Below, in pieces: positions 1-7,864 of a stretch of DNA of 64,000 nucleotides; the stretch's first letter is position 1, and each line of letters opens with the position of its first letter. The notes beneath the pieces were generated by a model. It made no database searches, had not been told where the DNA came from, and worked only from the letters and a program-made list of their open reading frames with translations. Origin of the DNA: Occallatibacter gabretensis. Lineage in GTDB: Bacteria > Acidobacteriota > Terriglobia > Terriglobales > Acidobacteriaceae. Location of the stretch: positions 248,001 to 312,000 of the forward strand of contig NZ_LAIJ01000010.1 in the NCBI RefSeq assembly GCF_001449115.1. Direction: 5' to 3'. A program made the position numbers and the translations under genes.

Positions 1-770
1 AGTCCTGCTGAAGAGACGAACAAGGGCACTGCGAGTTCTATTCGGGGATCGCTGTCTCTTCTGAACGCGGTGAAGAGAAGAGGAGAGCGCTGGGCGAAAA
101 AGAATGCGGCGGCCGGCCCTGCTATGAGGATGACGGCTCCGAGGCCTCTGTAAGGGGGATGGCTGAGATTCAGAGTGAGGGCGGCGATTGCCAGGATGGC
201 TGAGAGAGCGATGTTCCAGAGCTGAGCGATTGAAAGAGCTGCGAGCCTTTGTTCTGGTGTTGCGCCTAGTTCTGCTTCATTTGCAATGGCTTCGATCATG
301 GAATCGCGGTCGGTCAAGTCAAGGTCGGCGAGTTGGCCGAACCATCCCTCGGAGTAATCGTCTGATTCGAAGGATTCACGGATGGCGATGTTACTGCGTC
401 CGTTCTTGAGCTGCAACTCCATATACGAACTTCTGCGCGTGGAGACGGTTCTAAAGCCTTCGATTTCGCTGAGGTCGACGGATCTCTCGAGGAATGGACC
501 GCGTACGGTGAGGCGTGTGGCTTCAAGTATGAAGCGGGAACGGACGGCATAAGCGATGAGGTATGGTCCATAGCCAATGAAAAATGCCGAGAGCATTGTG
601 ACGAGAAAGTTTGCGGAAGATTCTGAGGTATTCCATGTGAGGAAGACGCCGAGGCAGGGAAGGGCGACTCCGGCTACAAGGGAAAATCCTTTATCTCTGC
701 TTGTGAGTCGATACTCGTGACGCGACGCGTCGACCTGGAAGGGCATCTTTGCTGGATTCTCCGGGAACAT
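1..770 (-). CDS. Membrane protein with PH-like domain (3' end outside window)
   Basis: An uninterrupted frame runs from an ATG at 770 to the left edge, so the C-terminus is missing. About 256 residues are visible. I read two hydrophobic segments near residues 30-75 (including FLVTMLSAFFIGYGPYLIAY), then a polar beta-rich stretch with RFILEATRLTVRGPFLE that resembles the bacterial PH-like fold seen in YdbS/YdbT-type membrane proteins. Two more hydrophobic segments follow at about residues 190-235. An in-frame TGA lies five codons upstream of the ATG, which fixes the start, with ATG 746 as an alternative. It is divergent from the gene at 854. The PH-like assignment is by pattern only; the function is unknown. 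Confidence 0.7.
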   Translation of the reverse strand, partial: MFPENPAKMPFQVDASRHEYRLTSRDKGFSLVAGVALPCLGVFLTWNTSESSANFLVTMLSAFFIGYGPYLIAYAVRSRFILEATRLTVRGPFLERSVDLSEIEGFRTVSTRRSSYMELQLKNGRSNIAIRESFESDDYSEGWFGQLADLDLTDRDSMIEAIANEAELGATPEQRLAALSIAQLWNIALSAILAIAALTLNLSHPPYRGLGAVILIAGPAAAFFFAQRSPLLFTAFRRDSDPRIELAVPLFVSSAG

Positions 771-853
771 GTCTTTGTATCACATGGGCGGTGACTGGCT
801 ATTGGATCGAGGTGCAGTGAGGTGTTGCTCGCATACACTGGTAGGGTTTTCAC

Positions 854-3800
854 GTGAGGGATTTGAGAGCGGTGAGAGTGCGGAAGAGCGCGGTTTGGGT
901 GCTGGTTGCAGCGGTGCTGGCTGCATCGGTTATGGCGCAGGGTGGGGCGCGCGAGGAGGCTGTGCGGCTGAACAATCGCGGCGTGGCGCTGATGAGCCAG
1001 CAGGCGACGGCGAAGGCTGCGGCGAGTTTTGAGGCGGCGCGCAAGGCGGACCGGAAGCTGGCGCGGGCGGCGATCAACGATGGCATTGCGCTGATGACCC
1101 TGCAGAAGCTGGATGAGGCAAAGGTGGCTCTGCAGCAGGCAGTTGAAATCGACCCGAAGAGCGCGGCGGCGTGGTACAACCTGGGGCTGGCGCAACATGC
1201 CGGCAACGAGATGGAAGATGCGCTGAAGAGCTTTCTGGAGGCAACGAAGCTTGATCCGAAGGATGCGGACTCGTTCTACTTTGCGGGCGCGTGTTACCAG
1301 GAGCTGAAGCGGTATGACGAAGCGATTGCGGTTCTGAAGAAGGCGCTCGATATCGATCCGATGCATGCTTCGGCGGAGTTTGGGTTGGCGCGGGCGCTGC
1401 AGCGGGAGGGAAAGACAGATGAGGCTAAGGAGCACTTCAAGCGCTTTCAGCACCTGACGAACGCGAAGATTTCGGCAGCTATTGGGCTGGCGTATGGAGA
1501 GCAAGGACGGCTTTCGCTGGTGATGCCGGTGGAACAAGGCGCGGCGAAGGCTGGCGCGATGATTCCTGTGAAGCTGATGGCTGAGACGATGGGGACGAGT
1601 AAGGCCGCGACGGGAGGCGCCTGCATGATGGACGTGACTGGCGCGGGACAGATGGACCTGGTGCTGATGCAGGCGGGGGCGCAGGCGATTGCGGTGCTGC
1701 ATAAGGGAGCAGATGGGGCGTGGCAGCCGATGGATGCGGAGACTGCGGGGTTGAAGGCTGCGGGGCATGCTGTGGCTTGTGCGGTGGGTGACTACGACGG
1801 CGATGGGTTGAACGACCTGGCGGTGGCGCTGGAGGATGGCGTGCTGCTGTTTCGGAATCTGGGTGGCGGGAAGTTTCAGAATGTGACGGCGGAGGCTGGG
1901 TTGGCGGCGAAGAACCGGCCTACGGGGATCACGTTTGCGGATTATGACCATGATGGGGATTTGGATTTGTTGCTGACGGGGGCTCCGCTGGCTGCGGGCG
2001 GCGCTCCGAATGTGCTGTGGAGGAATAACGGGAACAAGACTTTTACGGAATGGACGGAGCAGGCTGGATTGGGTGGAAGTGGAAAGACTGCGGCGGCGAT
2101 TCTGACGGATTTTAATAACGACCGGGCGGTGGATCTGGCGGTTACTGGCGATGGGGCTTCGCCGGTGATTTATGTGAATCCGCGTGAGGGGAAGTATCCG
2201 GCACAGGCGCTGTTTGACGCGAAGCTGCCGGCGAGTGAGGGGGTTGCTGTCTTTGACTTCAACAAGGATGGCTGGATGGATATTGCGGTGACGCATGACG
2301 GCGCGCCGGGTGTGACGCTTTGGCGGAATGTGGAGGGGAAGCGATTCGAGCGTGTGGAGCTTCCGCTGAAGGGTGCGGTGCGCGGATGGGGAGTGACACC
2401 GATTGATATTGACAACGATGGTTGGATTGATCTGACAGTGATTGTGGAGACGGAGTTGGGACACGAGCTCCGAGTATTTCGCAATCAAGGAGATGGAAGC
2501 TTTGCGGATGTGACCGATGGGCTGGGTCTCGACAAGATGATGAAGGCCCCGCGCGGATTGATTGCAGTGGATGTGGGAGATGGAGCACCGGGCCTGATTG
2601 TGACGCAAGAGAATGCTCCGCCGGTGCTGCTTAGGAATGTTGGCGCGAACAAGAATCATTTTGCGCGGATTGATTTGACGGGGCTGGCGGATAACAAGAC
2701 GGCGCTGGGTGCGAAGGTAGAAGTCTTTGCGGACGGCCAATGGCAGAAGTTTGAGGTTGCGGGGGCGAGTGGGTATGCGACGCAGGGACCAGCGCAGGTG
2801 CTGGTGGGGTTGGGGCGGGCTGAGGGGATTGATCTGCTGCGGATTCTTTGGCCGACGGGCGTGCTGCAGGATGAGATTGATTTGCCTCATAAGCAGGTGA
2901 TTGCGCTGAAGGAAGCGGATCGGCGGGGGAGCTCGTGTCCGGTGCTGTTTGCGTGGGATGGGCACAAGTACCGGCTGGTGACGGATGCGATTGGCGCGGC
3001 GGTGGTGGGGCACTGGTTTACGCCGTCGCGGAGGAATACGCCAAATCCGGGTGAGTGGATCAAGATAGATGGCGGGCGGCTGGAGCCAGTGGATGGAAGA
3101 CTGAGCCTGCGGTTTATTGAGCCGATGGAAGAGGTGAATTACGTCGATCAGTTGCGGCTGGTGGCGGTGGATCATCCGGAGAAGGTGGAAGTGAATCCGG
3201 ATGAGAAGTTTCTGGATGATCCGCCGTTTGCTTCGGGGCGCGTGGTGGCTTCGGCGGGTGCGCGTTTGCCGGTGGGAGCGTGGGATGGCGAGGGGCGCGA
3301 GGCAATGGATGCGTTGAAGAGCAGCGATCATCGCTTTGCGAGTGGGTTTACTGCGACGCCGTATGACGGGTTTGCGAATTTACACTCGTTGACGCTCGAT
3401 TTGGGTTCGCTGGATGCGAAGTCCCCGCTGCGGTTGCTGATGACTGGATACGTGAACTACTTCAGCGCGACTTCGCTGTATGCCGCATGGCAGGCTAGGA
3501 TTAAACCGATTGCGCCGTATGTGGAAGCCGAGATGCCGGATGGCGAGTGGCGGCGTGTGACGGATGAGGTGGGATTTCCGGCGGGGCTGGAGCGCACGAT
3601 TGTGGTGGATCTGACGGGGAAGATTCCGGCGGGGGTACGGCGAATCCGGTTGATGACGAACCTGGAGATTTACTGGGACCAGGTGTTGGTGGATCAGAGC
3701 AGTGGTGCGGAGGCGCGGACGCACGATGTACCGCTGGCGCAGGCGACGCTGCATTTTCGGGGGTATCCGAAACAGATTGAGGGAGCTAGTTCTGGCGATC

Positions 3801-4273
3801 TGGATTATGACTACAATCGCGTGAGTTTGACGGGGCCGTTCCAGCGTCAGCGCGGGAACTATACGCGGATGGGCGATGTGACGGAGCTGGTGAAGGGCGT
3901 GGACGACCGCTACGTGATCTTTGGCAGCGGTGAGGAGATTGCGGCGGAGTTTGATGCGGCGAAGCTGCCTGCGCTGCCTGCGCATTGGAAGCGGGATTAC
4001 TTCTTCTACGCGAATGGTTTTGTGAAGGACATGGACTGGTGGGATGCCGCGCCGTTTACAGTGGCTCCGCTGCCGTTTCATGGGATGAGCGCGTATCCGT
4101 ATGGCGAGCGGGAGCAATTTCCGGATGATGCGGGTGCGTTGAAGTATCAGCTTGACTGGAATACGCGGTTTGATTCGGGTGAGCCGGTGCGATCGTATCG
4201 GTTTGATTACCACGAGATGCCTTCGACGCCGAGGGAGGATGGGGCGACTGGAACTGGCGCGGTGAAGCCGTGA
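854..4273 (+). CDS. Secreted TPR / FG-GAP (VCBS) repeat / ASPIC-UnbV protein
   Basis: The 1139-residue product starts with a signal peptide ending near ASVMAQG. Residues about 35-205 are TPR helices, with repeated xAAWYNLGLAxxxxG-like units. Five or more FG-GAP/VCBS calcium-binding loops follow, for example DYDGDGLNDLAV, DYDHDGDLDLLL, DFNKDGWMDIAV and DIDNDGWIDLTV. An ASPIC/UnbV domain (NKTALGAKVEVFADG to LRILWPTGVLQDEI) lies near residues 615-690. About 430 further residues, from CPVLFAWDGHKYRLV on, belong to no family I can name. Known FG-GAP/ASPIC proteins are exported and often act in adhesion or carbohydrate binding; the role here is unproven. The start is GTG 854 with a GTAGGG upstream; GTG 872 is possible. 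Its stop overlaps the start of the amidase gene, suggesting coupled translation. Confidence 0.9.
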   Translation: MRDLRAVRVRKSAVWVLVAAVLAASVMAQGGAREEAVRLNNRGVALMSQQATAKAAASFEAARKADRKLARAAINDGIALMTLQKLDEAKVALQQAVEIDPKSAAAWYNLGLAQHAGNEMEDALKSFLEATKLDPKDADSFYFAGACYQELKRYDEAIAVLKKALDIDPMHASAEFGLARALQREGKTDEAKEHFKRFQHLTNAKISAAIGLAYGEQGRLSLVMPVEQGAAKAGAMIPVKLMAETMGTSKAATGGACMMDVTGAGQMDLVLMQAGAQAIAVLHKGADGAWQPMDAETAGLKAAGHAVACAVGDYDGDGLNDLAVALEDGVLLFRNLGGGKFQNVTAEAGLAAKNRPTGITFADYDHDGDLDLLLTGAPLAAGGAPNVLWRNNGNKTFTEWTEQAGLGGSGKTAAAILTDFNNDRAVDLAVTGDGASPVIYVNPREGKYPAQALFDAKLPASEGVAVFDFNKDGWMDIAVTHDGAPGVTLWRNVEGKRFERVELPLKGAVRGWGVTPIDIDNDGWIDLTVIVETELGHELRVFRNQGDGSFADVTDGLGLDKMMKAPRGLIAVDVGDGAPGLIVTQENAPPVLLRNVGANKNHFARIDLTGLADNKTALGAKVEVFADGQWQKFEVAGASGYATQGPAQVLVGLGRAEGIDLLRILWPTGVLQDEIDLPHKQVIALKEADRRGSSCPVLFAWDGHKYRLVTDAIGAAVVGHWFTPSRRNTPNPGEWIKIDGGRLEPVDGRLSLRFIEPMEEVNYVDQLRLVAVDHPEKVEVNPDEKFLDDPPFASGRVVASAGARLPVGAWDGEGREAMDALKSSDHRFASGFTATPYDGFANLHSLTLDLGSLDAKSPLRLLMTGYVNYFSATSLYAAWQARIKPIAPYVEAEMPDGEWRRVTDEVGFPAGLERTIVVDLTGKIPAGVRRIRLMTNLEIYWDQVLVDQSSGAEARTHDVPLAQATLHFRGYPKQIEGASSGDLDYDYNRVSLTGPFQRQRGNYTRMGDVTELVKGVDDRYVIFGSGEEIAAEFDAAKLPALPAHWKRDYFFYANGFVKDMDWWDAAPFTVAPLPFHGMSAYPYGEREQFPDDAGALKYQLDWNTRFDSGEPVRSYRFDYHEMPSTPREDGATGTGAVKP

Positions 4274-5685
4274 GTGAAATTACGTTGCTGTCTGCGACGC
4301 GCCAACTGGAGATGCTGCGGTCGGGTGTGATCAGCGTGACGGAACTGGCCGAGGCGCATATTGCGCGGATTGAGCGGCTGAATCCGAAGCTGAATGCCTT
4401 TGCGGATTTTGATGCGGAGCGGGTGCGGGTGCAGGCCCGGGTGCTGGAGGATTCATCCGGACCTGGTTTTGGGCCGCATGATCCGCTGCATGGATTACCG
4501 GTGACGGTGAAATCGTCAATTGCAACGGCTGGGTTTCGCTGCGAGATTGGGAGTTTGCTGAATAAGGGCGAGACTTCGCGTGAGGATGCGGAAGTTGTGG
4601 CGAGGTTGCGCGGGGCTGGGGCGCTGATTCTGGGCACGACGAATTGCCCGGAGTTCCTGATGGCGTATGAGACTGAGAATCTGCTGCATGGGCGGACGTG
4701 CAATCCGTGGGATCTGGAGCGGACTCCGGGAGGGTCGAGCGGCGGGGAGTCAGCGGCGATTGCGGCAGGGCTTTCAGCGGCTGGTCTGGGAAGCGACAGC
4801 GGTGGGTCGGTGCGTGTGCCGGCGCATTTTACCGGCATCTGCGCGCTGAAGCCGACGCCGGGACGCGTACCGGGGCGAGGACATCTGCCGCCATGCGTGG
4901 GGCCGTTCTCTACGCTAGGTGCGATTGGTCCGATGGCGCGCACGATGGAAGATGTGGAGCTGCTGTTTCGTGTGTTGAGCGGGCAGGATGTGAGCGATCC
5001 GGTGAGTCCGCCCGTGGCTTTGCGTTCGCCTTCGTTGGATGAGCTTCGTGAGAGCACAATCGGATTTTTTGAAGACGATGGCGTTGTGCCGGTGACAGCC
5101 GAGACGCGTGGGGCGGTGCAGGCCGCGGCCCAGGCGCTGCGGGCTGCGGGTTTTCGCGTGGAGCCGTTCCGGCCACATACTCTGGAGCGGTTGCGGAAGC
5201 TATGGAACATCTTTTTTGTGCAGTGCGGGGCGATGTTTTATGAGCCTGCAATTCGCGGGAAGCGCGAGCGACTGAGCCCGATCTTTACGGAGTTTCGCGG
5301 TATTGCTGAGGCTGCGGGGCCACTGACAGCTGCTGAACTGCTGAATGCGTGGGCGGAGCTGGATCTGTTGCGTGCAAAGACGCTCGATGCGATGCGGGAC
5401 TATCCGGTGCTGCTGTGCCCGGTGGCGAGCGTGCCTGCGTGGAAGCACGGAGAGCGCGAGTGGAGCGTGGAAGGCAAGGCCGTGGCGTATCTGGATGCGG
5501 TGCGCTACACGCAATGGTTCAATGCGCTGGCGTGTCCGGCGGCGGTGGTTCCTGTGGGACGGTCGCCCGAGGGATTGCCGATTGACGTTCAGATTGCGGC
5601 GCGGCCTTTCGAGGACGAGATTGTGTTGGGCATTGCGAAGATTGTGGATCGTGAATTTGGATACCGTCCGCCTCCGCTTGTTTAG
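4270..5685 (+). CDS. Amidase (amidase signature family)
   Basis: The 471-residue product is an amidase-signature hydrolase that cleaves C-N amide bonds. The Ser-cisSer-Lys triad is visible: Lys81 in LPVTVKSS, the cis-Ser in GGSSGGES (about residue 156) and the nucleophile Ser180 in SDSGGSVRVPA. Length is typical for the family. GatA is possible in principle, but no gatB or gatC lies nearby and the substrate-pocket region looks like general amidases (AmiC, fatty-acid-amide or 6-aminohexanoate types), so I do not assign a substrate. There is no signal peptide, so it is probably cytoplasmic. Its GTG start overlaps the previous stop by 4 bases (GTGA), so it is expected to be co-translated with the secreted FG-GAP protein. 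Confidence 0.9.
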   Translation: MSEITLLSATRQLEMLRSGVISVTELAEAHIARIERLNPKLNAFADFDAERVRVQARVLEDSSGPGFGPHDPLHGLPVTVKSSIATAGFRCEIGSLLNKGETSREDAEVVARLRGAGALILGTTNCPEFLMAYETENLLHGRTCNPWDLERTPGGSSGGESAAIAAGLSAAGLGSDSGGSVRVPAHFTGICALKPTPGRVPGRGHLPPCVGPFSTLGAIGPMARTMEDVELLFRVLSGQDVSDPVSPPVALRSPSLDELRESTIGFFEDDGVVPVTAETRGAVQAAAQALRAAGFRVEPFRPHTLERLRKLWNIFFVQCGAMFYEPAIRGKRERLSPIFTEFRGIAEAAGPLTAAELLNAWAELDLLRAKTLDAMRDYPVLLCPVASVPAWKHGEREWSVEGKAVAYLDAVRYTQWFNALACPAAVVPVGRSPEGLPIDVQIAARPFEDEIVLGIAKIVDREFGYRPPPLV

Positions 5686-5700
5686 CATGGGCACAAAGTA

Positions 5701-5730
5701 AGAAGGGCAACCCTTGCGGGTTGCCCTTCT
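5701..5730. terminator. Bidirectional intrinsic terminator
   Basis: A perfect 13-bp inverted repeat (AGAAGGGCAACCC / GGGTTGCCCTTCT) with a TTGC loop lies between the convergent amidase and porin genes. It is placed to end transcription from both sides, although the T-run is short. Confidence 0.85.
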
Positions 5731-5749
5731 ATTGTTGGCTGCCTGTTGA

Positions 5750-7594
5750 CTACGGCAGGTAGTAGCGGAAGGAGGTCCAGAACATGTTCTCGATGCCCTT
5801 TGGAGCATAACCGGACAGGTTGGCCCAGATTACGCGGCTTGAGTAGCTGTACTGGATTCCCTGGCGCAGACGGCCATGGGGGCCCTTGTAGAAGTCATAC
5901 CAGTAGCCGAGGGTGCCTTCCTGAACGCCGCGATTGACGCCGCTGCAGGAGCTGCCGCTGGAGGGAATGACGGGAGAGGTGGGTGTCATGTTCTCAGTGC
6001 CGCAACCGGAGTTGCTTTCACCGATACCGTAACCGCCCGCTTTACCGGCCGAGTTCTCATAGAGCCACTTGCCGATGTAGTCGGCGCCGTAGTCGGCGTA
6101 GATTTCCAGTCGCGGAGTGGCATGAAATTCAAGCGTGCCGAGGGCCGAAAGGCTCTCGAGGGGCTTGAAGCGGCCGTCGGGTCCGACGGTGACATCCGCA
6201 ATGGTGGAAGCACCATAGCGACCTGTGCCATGGCCGTAGAGAGCCTTCACACCAACGTCGAGCATGTGCGTAACCGGCAGGCGTGCGCTGCCACCGATGC
6301 CGCCACCCCACTGGGTATCGTTCCAGGGAGTGCTGTTGGCACCTTCGTAGATACGATCGCGGAAGGCGCGAGTGATGCCGATGATCTCATAGTGGCCGTA
6401 ACCCGGATCGAAGGCCAGCTTGGCGATGAAATCGGGAACGGGGTTGATCGCGTAGGTGGTGAGGTAGCCCGGGATGCAGGTGATGCTGACCGGGGTGGTG
6501 GTGCTGGTGGAGGTGCAGGTGGAACCGTTGACGCCGCCGTTATAGAGACCTGCGCCTGAACCGGGATTGCCCCAGATATAGCTGACGCCCGGGTTAAGCG
6601 AGATTGTGCCGCCGGGTGAGAGGACCTGTGGGTTTTCCGCTGAGATGCCAACGGCGAACTTGTCGCCGAAGGACTTGGTAACACGGAAGCCATACTGACG
6701 GGTCCAGACGAAACCGACGTTATAGTTCGGGTCGATGGTCTGCGGCGTCTTGATGTCGCCGGAGAGGTTGGAGAGTCCCTTGGCGTCTTCTGTAGCCAGA
6801 GACCACATCTGGCCGCCGGCGAAGCCCCAGCCGCTGTTGGTAAGAGCCTGGCCCCAGACAACGCGCTGGCGGAAGACGTAGCTGTTGGACTGGTTGTTGT
6901 TTGAAGTGACGCCGGTACCGAGCCAGTCACCCTCGAAGTAGCCGCGGATGGTGCCCCAGTTCACCTTGCCTTCAGCCATCAGCGAGACGCGCGATTGGCG
7001 ACCCGTGCCGTAGAACTCGCTCAGGTGATATGCCTCAGCCTGCGGGAAGGGCATGGCGGTAAACGGCGTGGGAATGTCTGATCCGGTGGAGTGCGCACGC
7101 CACACAGTTTCAGCCGCGGTGAAGCCGCCGGGAGTGATTGCGATGCCCTTGTAATGAAGCACGTTCGGGCTCTCGATCGACTGCTTGATCTTGGTGGTTT
7201 CATCGGAAACCGTAGTGGCAAGCGAGACTTGATTGGCCTTCAGGTCGTTGACTGTGCCCTGCAGAGCGCTGACGGCGGCGGCGTTATCAGCCACGCCAGC
7301 GGAAGCGGCCTGCGCACGGGCTGCTGCTGCCTCAGCATCGGCAGCCTTCTGCTGCGCGGCGCTCAGCGCGGCATCCTTGGCGGCCAGATCGGACTTCAGG
7401 CCGTCGATCTGGCTCTGCAGATCTTGACGCAGCTGTTTAATCTGATCTTCTGTCGCCGCGCAGCAAGGAACATCAGCCTTCTTGGCTGCTGGCTTGTGCT
7501 TTTTGGGCGGAGTGGCGTCGCTCGCATAGGCAAAGCTGCCGATTGCGCTGGCTGCCAGTGCGATTACGGCAACCGATTTGAGTTTCCAGTTCAT
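5750..7594 (-). CDS. DcaP-like outer-membrane porin
   Basis: The 614-residue product has a signal peptide (MNWKLKSVAVIALAASAIGS to FAYAS), a Lys/Pro-rich spacer and a Cys pair. Residues about 45-115 form an Ala/Gln/Lys-rich coiled coil (IKQLRQDLQSQIDGLKSDLA). The rest is a beta-barrel-like region rich in alternating aromatic residues, including GRQSRVSLMAEGKVNWGTIR and GYFEGDWLG, and ends in an aromatic strand (FWTSFRYYLP) typical of outer-membrane proteins. This layout matches DcaP-like trimeric porins of Acinetobacter and relatives, which pass dicarboxylates and small solutes. I chose ATG 7594, preceded by AAGAGAGG, over a longer frame starting at 7636 because the signal peptide begins there. 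The solute is unknown. Confidence 0.85.
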   Translation of the reverse strand: MNWKLKSVAVIALAASAIGSFAYASDATPPKKHKPAAKKADVPCCAATEDQIKQLRQDLQSQIDGLKSDLAAKDAALSAAQQKAADAEAAAARAQAASAGVADNAAAVSALQGTVNDLKANQVSLATTVSDETTKIKQSIESPNVLHYKGIAITPGGFTAAETVWRAHSTGSDIPTPFTAMPFPQAEAYHLSEFYGTGRQSRVSLMAEGKVNWGTIRGYFEGDWLGTGVTSNNNQSNSYVFRQRVVWGQALTNSGWGFAGGQMWSLATEDAKGLSNLSGDIKTPQTIDPNYNVGFVWTRQYGFRVTKSFGDKFAVGISAENPQVLSPGGTISLNPGVSYIWGNPGSGAGLYNGGVNGSTCTSTSTTTPVSITCIPGYLTTYAINPVPDFIAKLAFDPGYGHYEIIGITRAFRDRIYEGANSTPWNDTQWGGGIGGSARLPVTHMLDVGVKALYGHGTGRYGASTIADVTVGPDGRFKPLESLSALGTLEFHATPRLEIYADYGADYIGKWLYENSAGKAGGYGIGESNSGCGTENMTPTSPVIPSSGSSCSGVNRGVQEGTLGYWYDFYKGPHGRLRQGIQYSYSSRVIWANLSGYAPKGIENMFWTSFRYYLP

Positions 7595-7864
7595 TGTGCC
7601 TCTCTTTTTAAATACGGCTTGTTGCTTTTCACACACTGCTTATGCCGGGCATTTTTGTAGTTCCCCCGATGCCCGCTATGCGCTTCGATTACGAACGCGC
7701 ACAGAGTATGCGCGCGACGAGAGGTCCCGCCGCTTTCCGGTTGTTTCTGGTTCAAGAGTGGCAGGGAAAGATGAAAATATGACGAATTTACAGGGATTTA
7801 ATAGTTGTAACGTATTAGTAATAAAAGATTTACACTGCATTAACCTACGGGGTGCCGGGAAGAG
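7595..7864. other. AT-rich upstream region of the porin gene
   Basis: This 270-base gap lies between the porin start and the PIG-L stop, both on the minus strand. Its left-middle part is markedly AT-rich (7780-7845), which fits a promoter region for the porin and the tail of the upstream transcript. I see no convincing ORF, terminator hairpin or RNA structure. Confidence 0.4.

Noticed and set aside
674..3331. 885-codon open frame on the minus strand
   Set aside because: It is antisense to the TPR/FG-GAP gene, its product is Arg/His/Pro-rich with no domain, and such frames are common opposite GC-rich genes.
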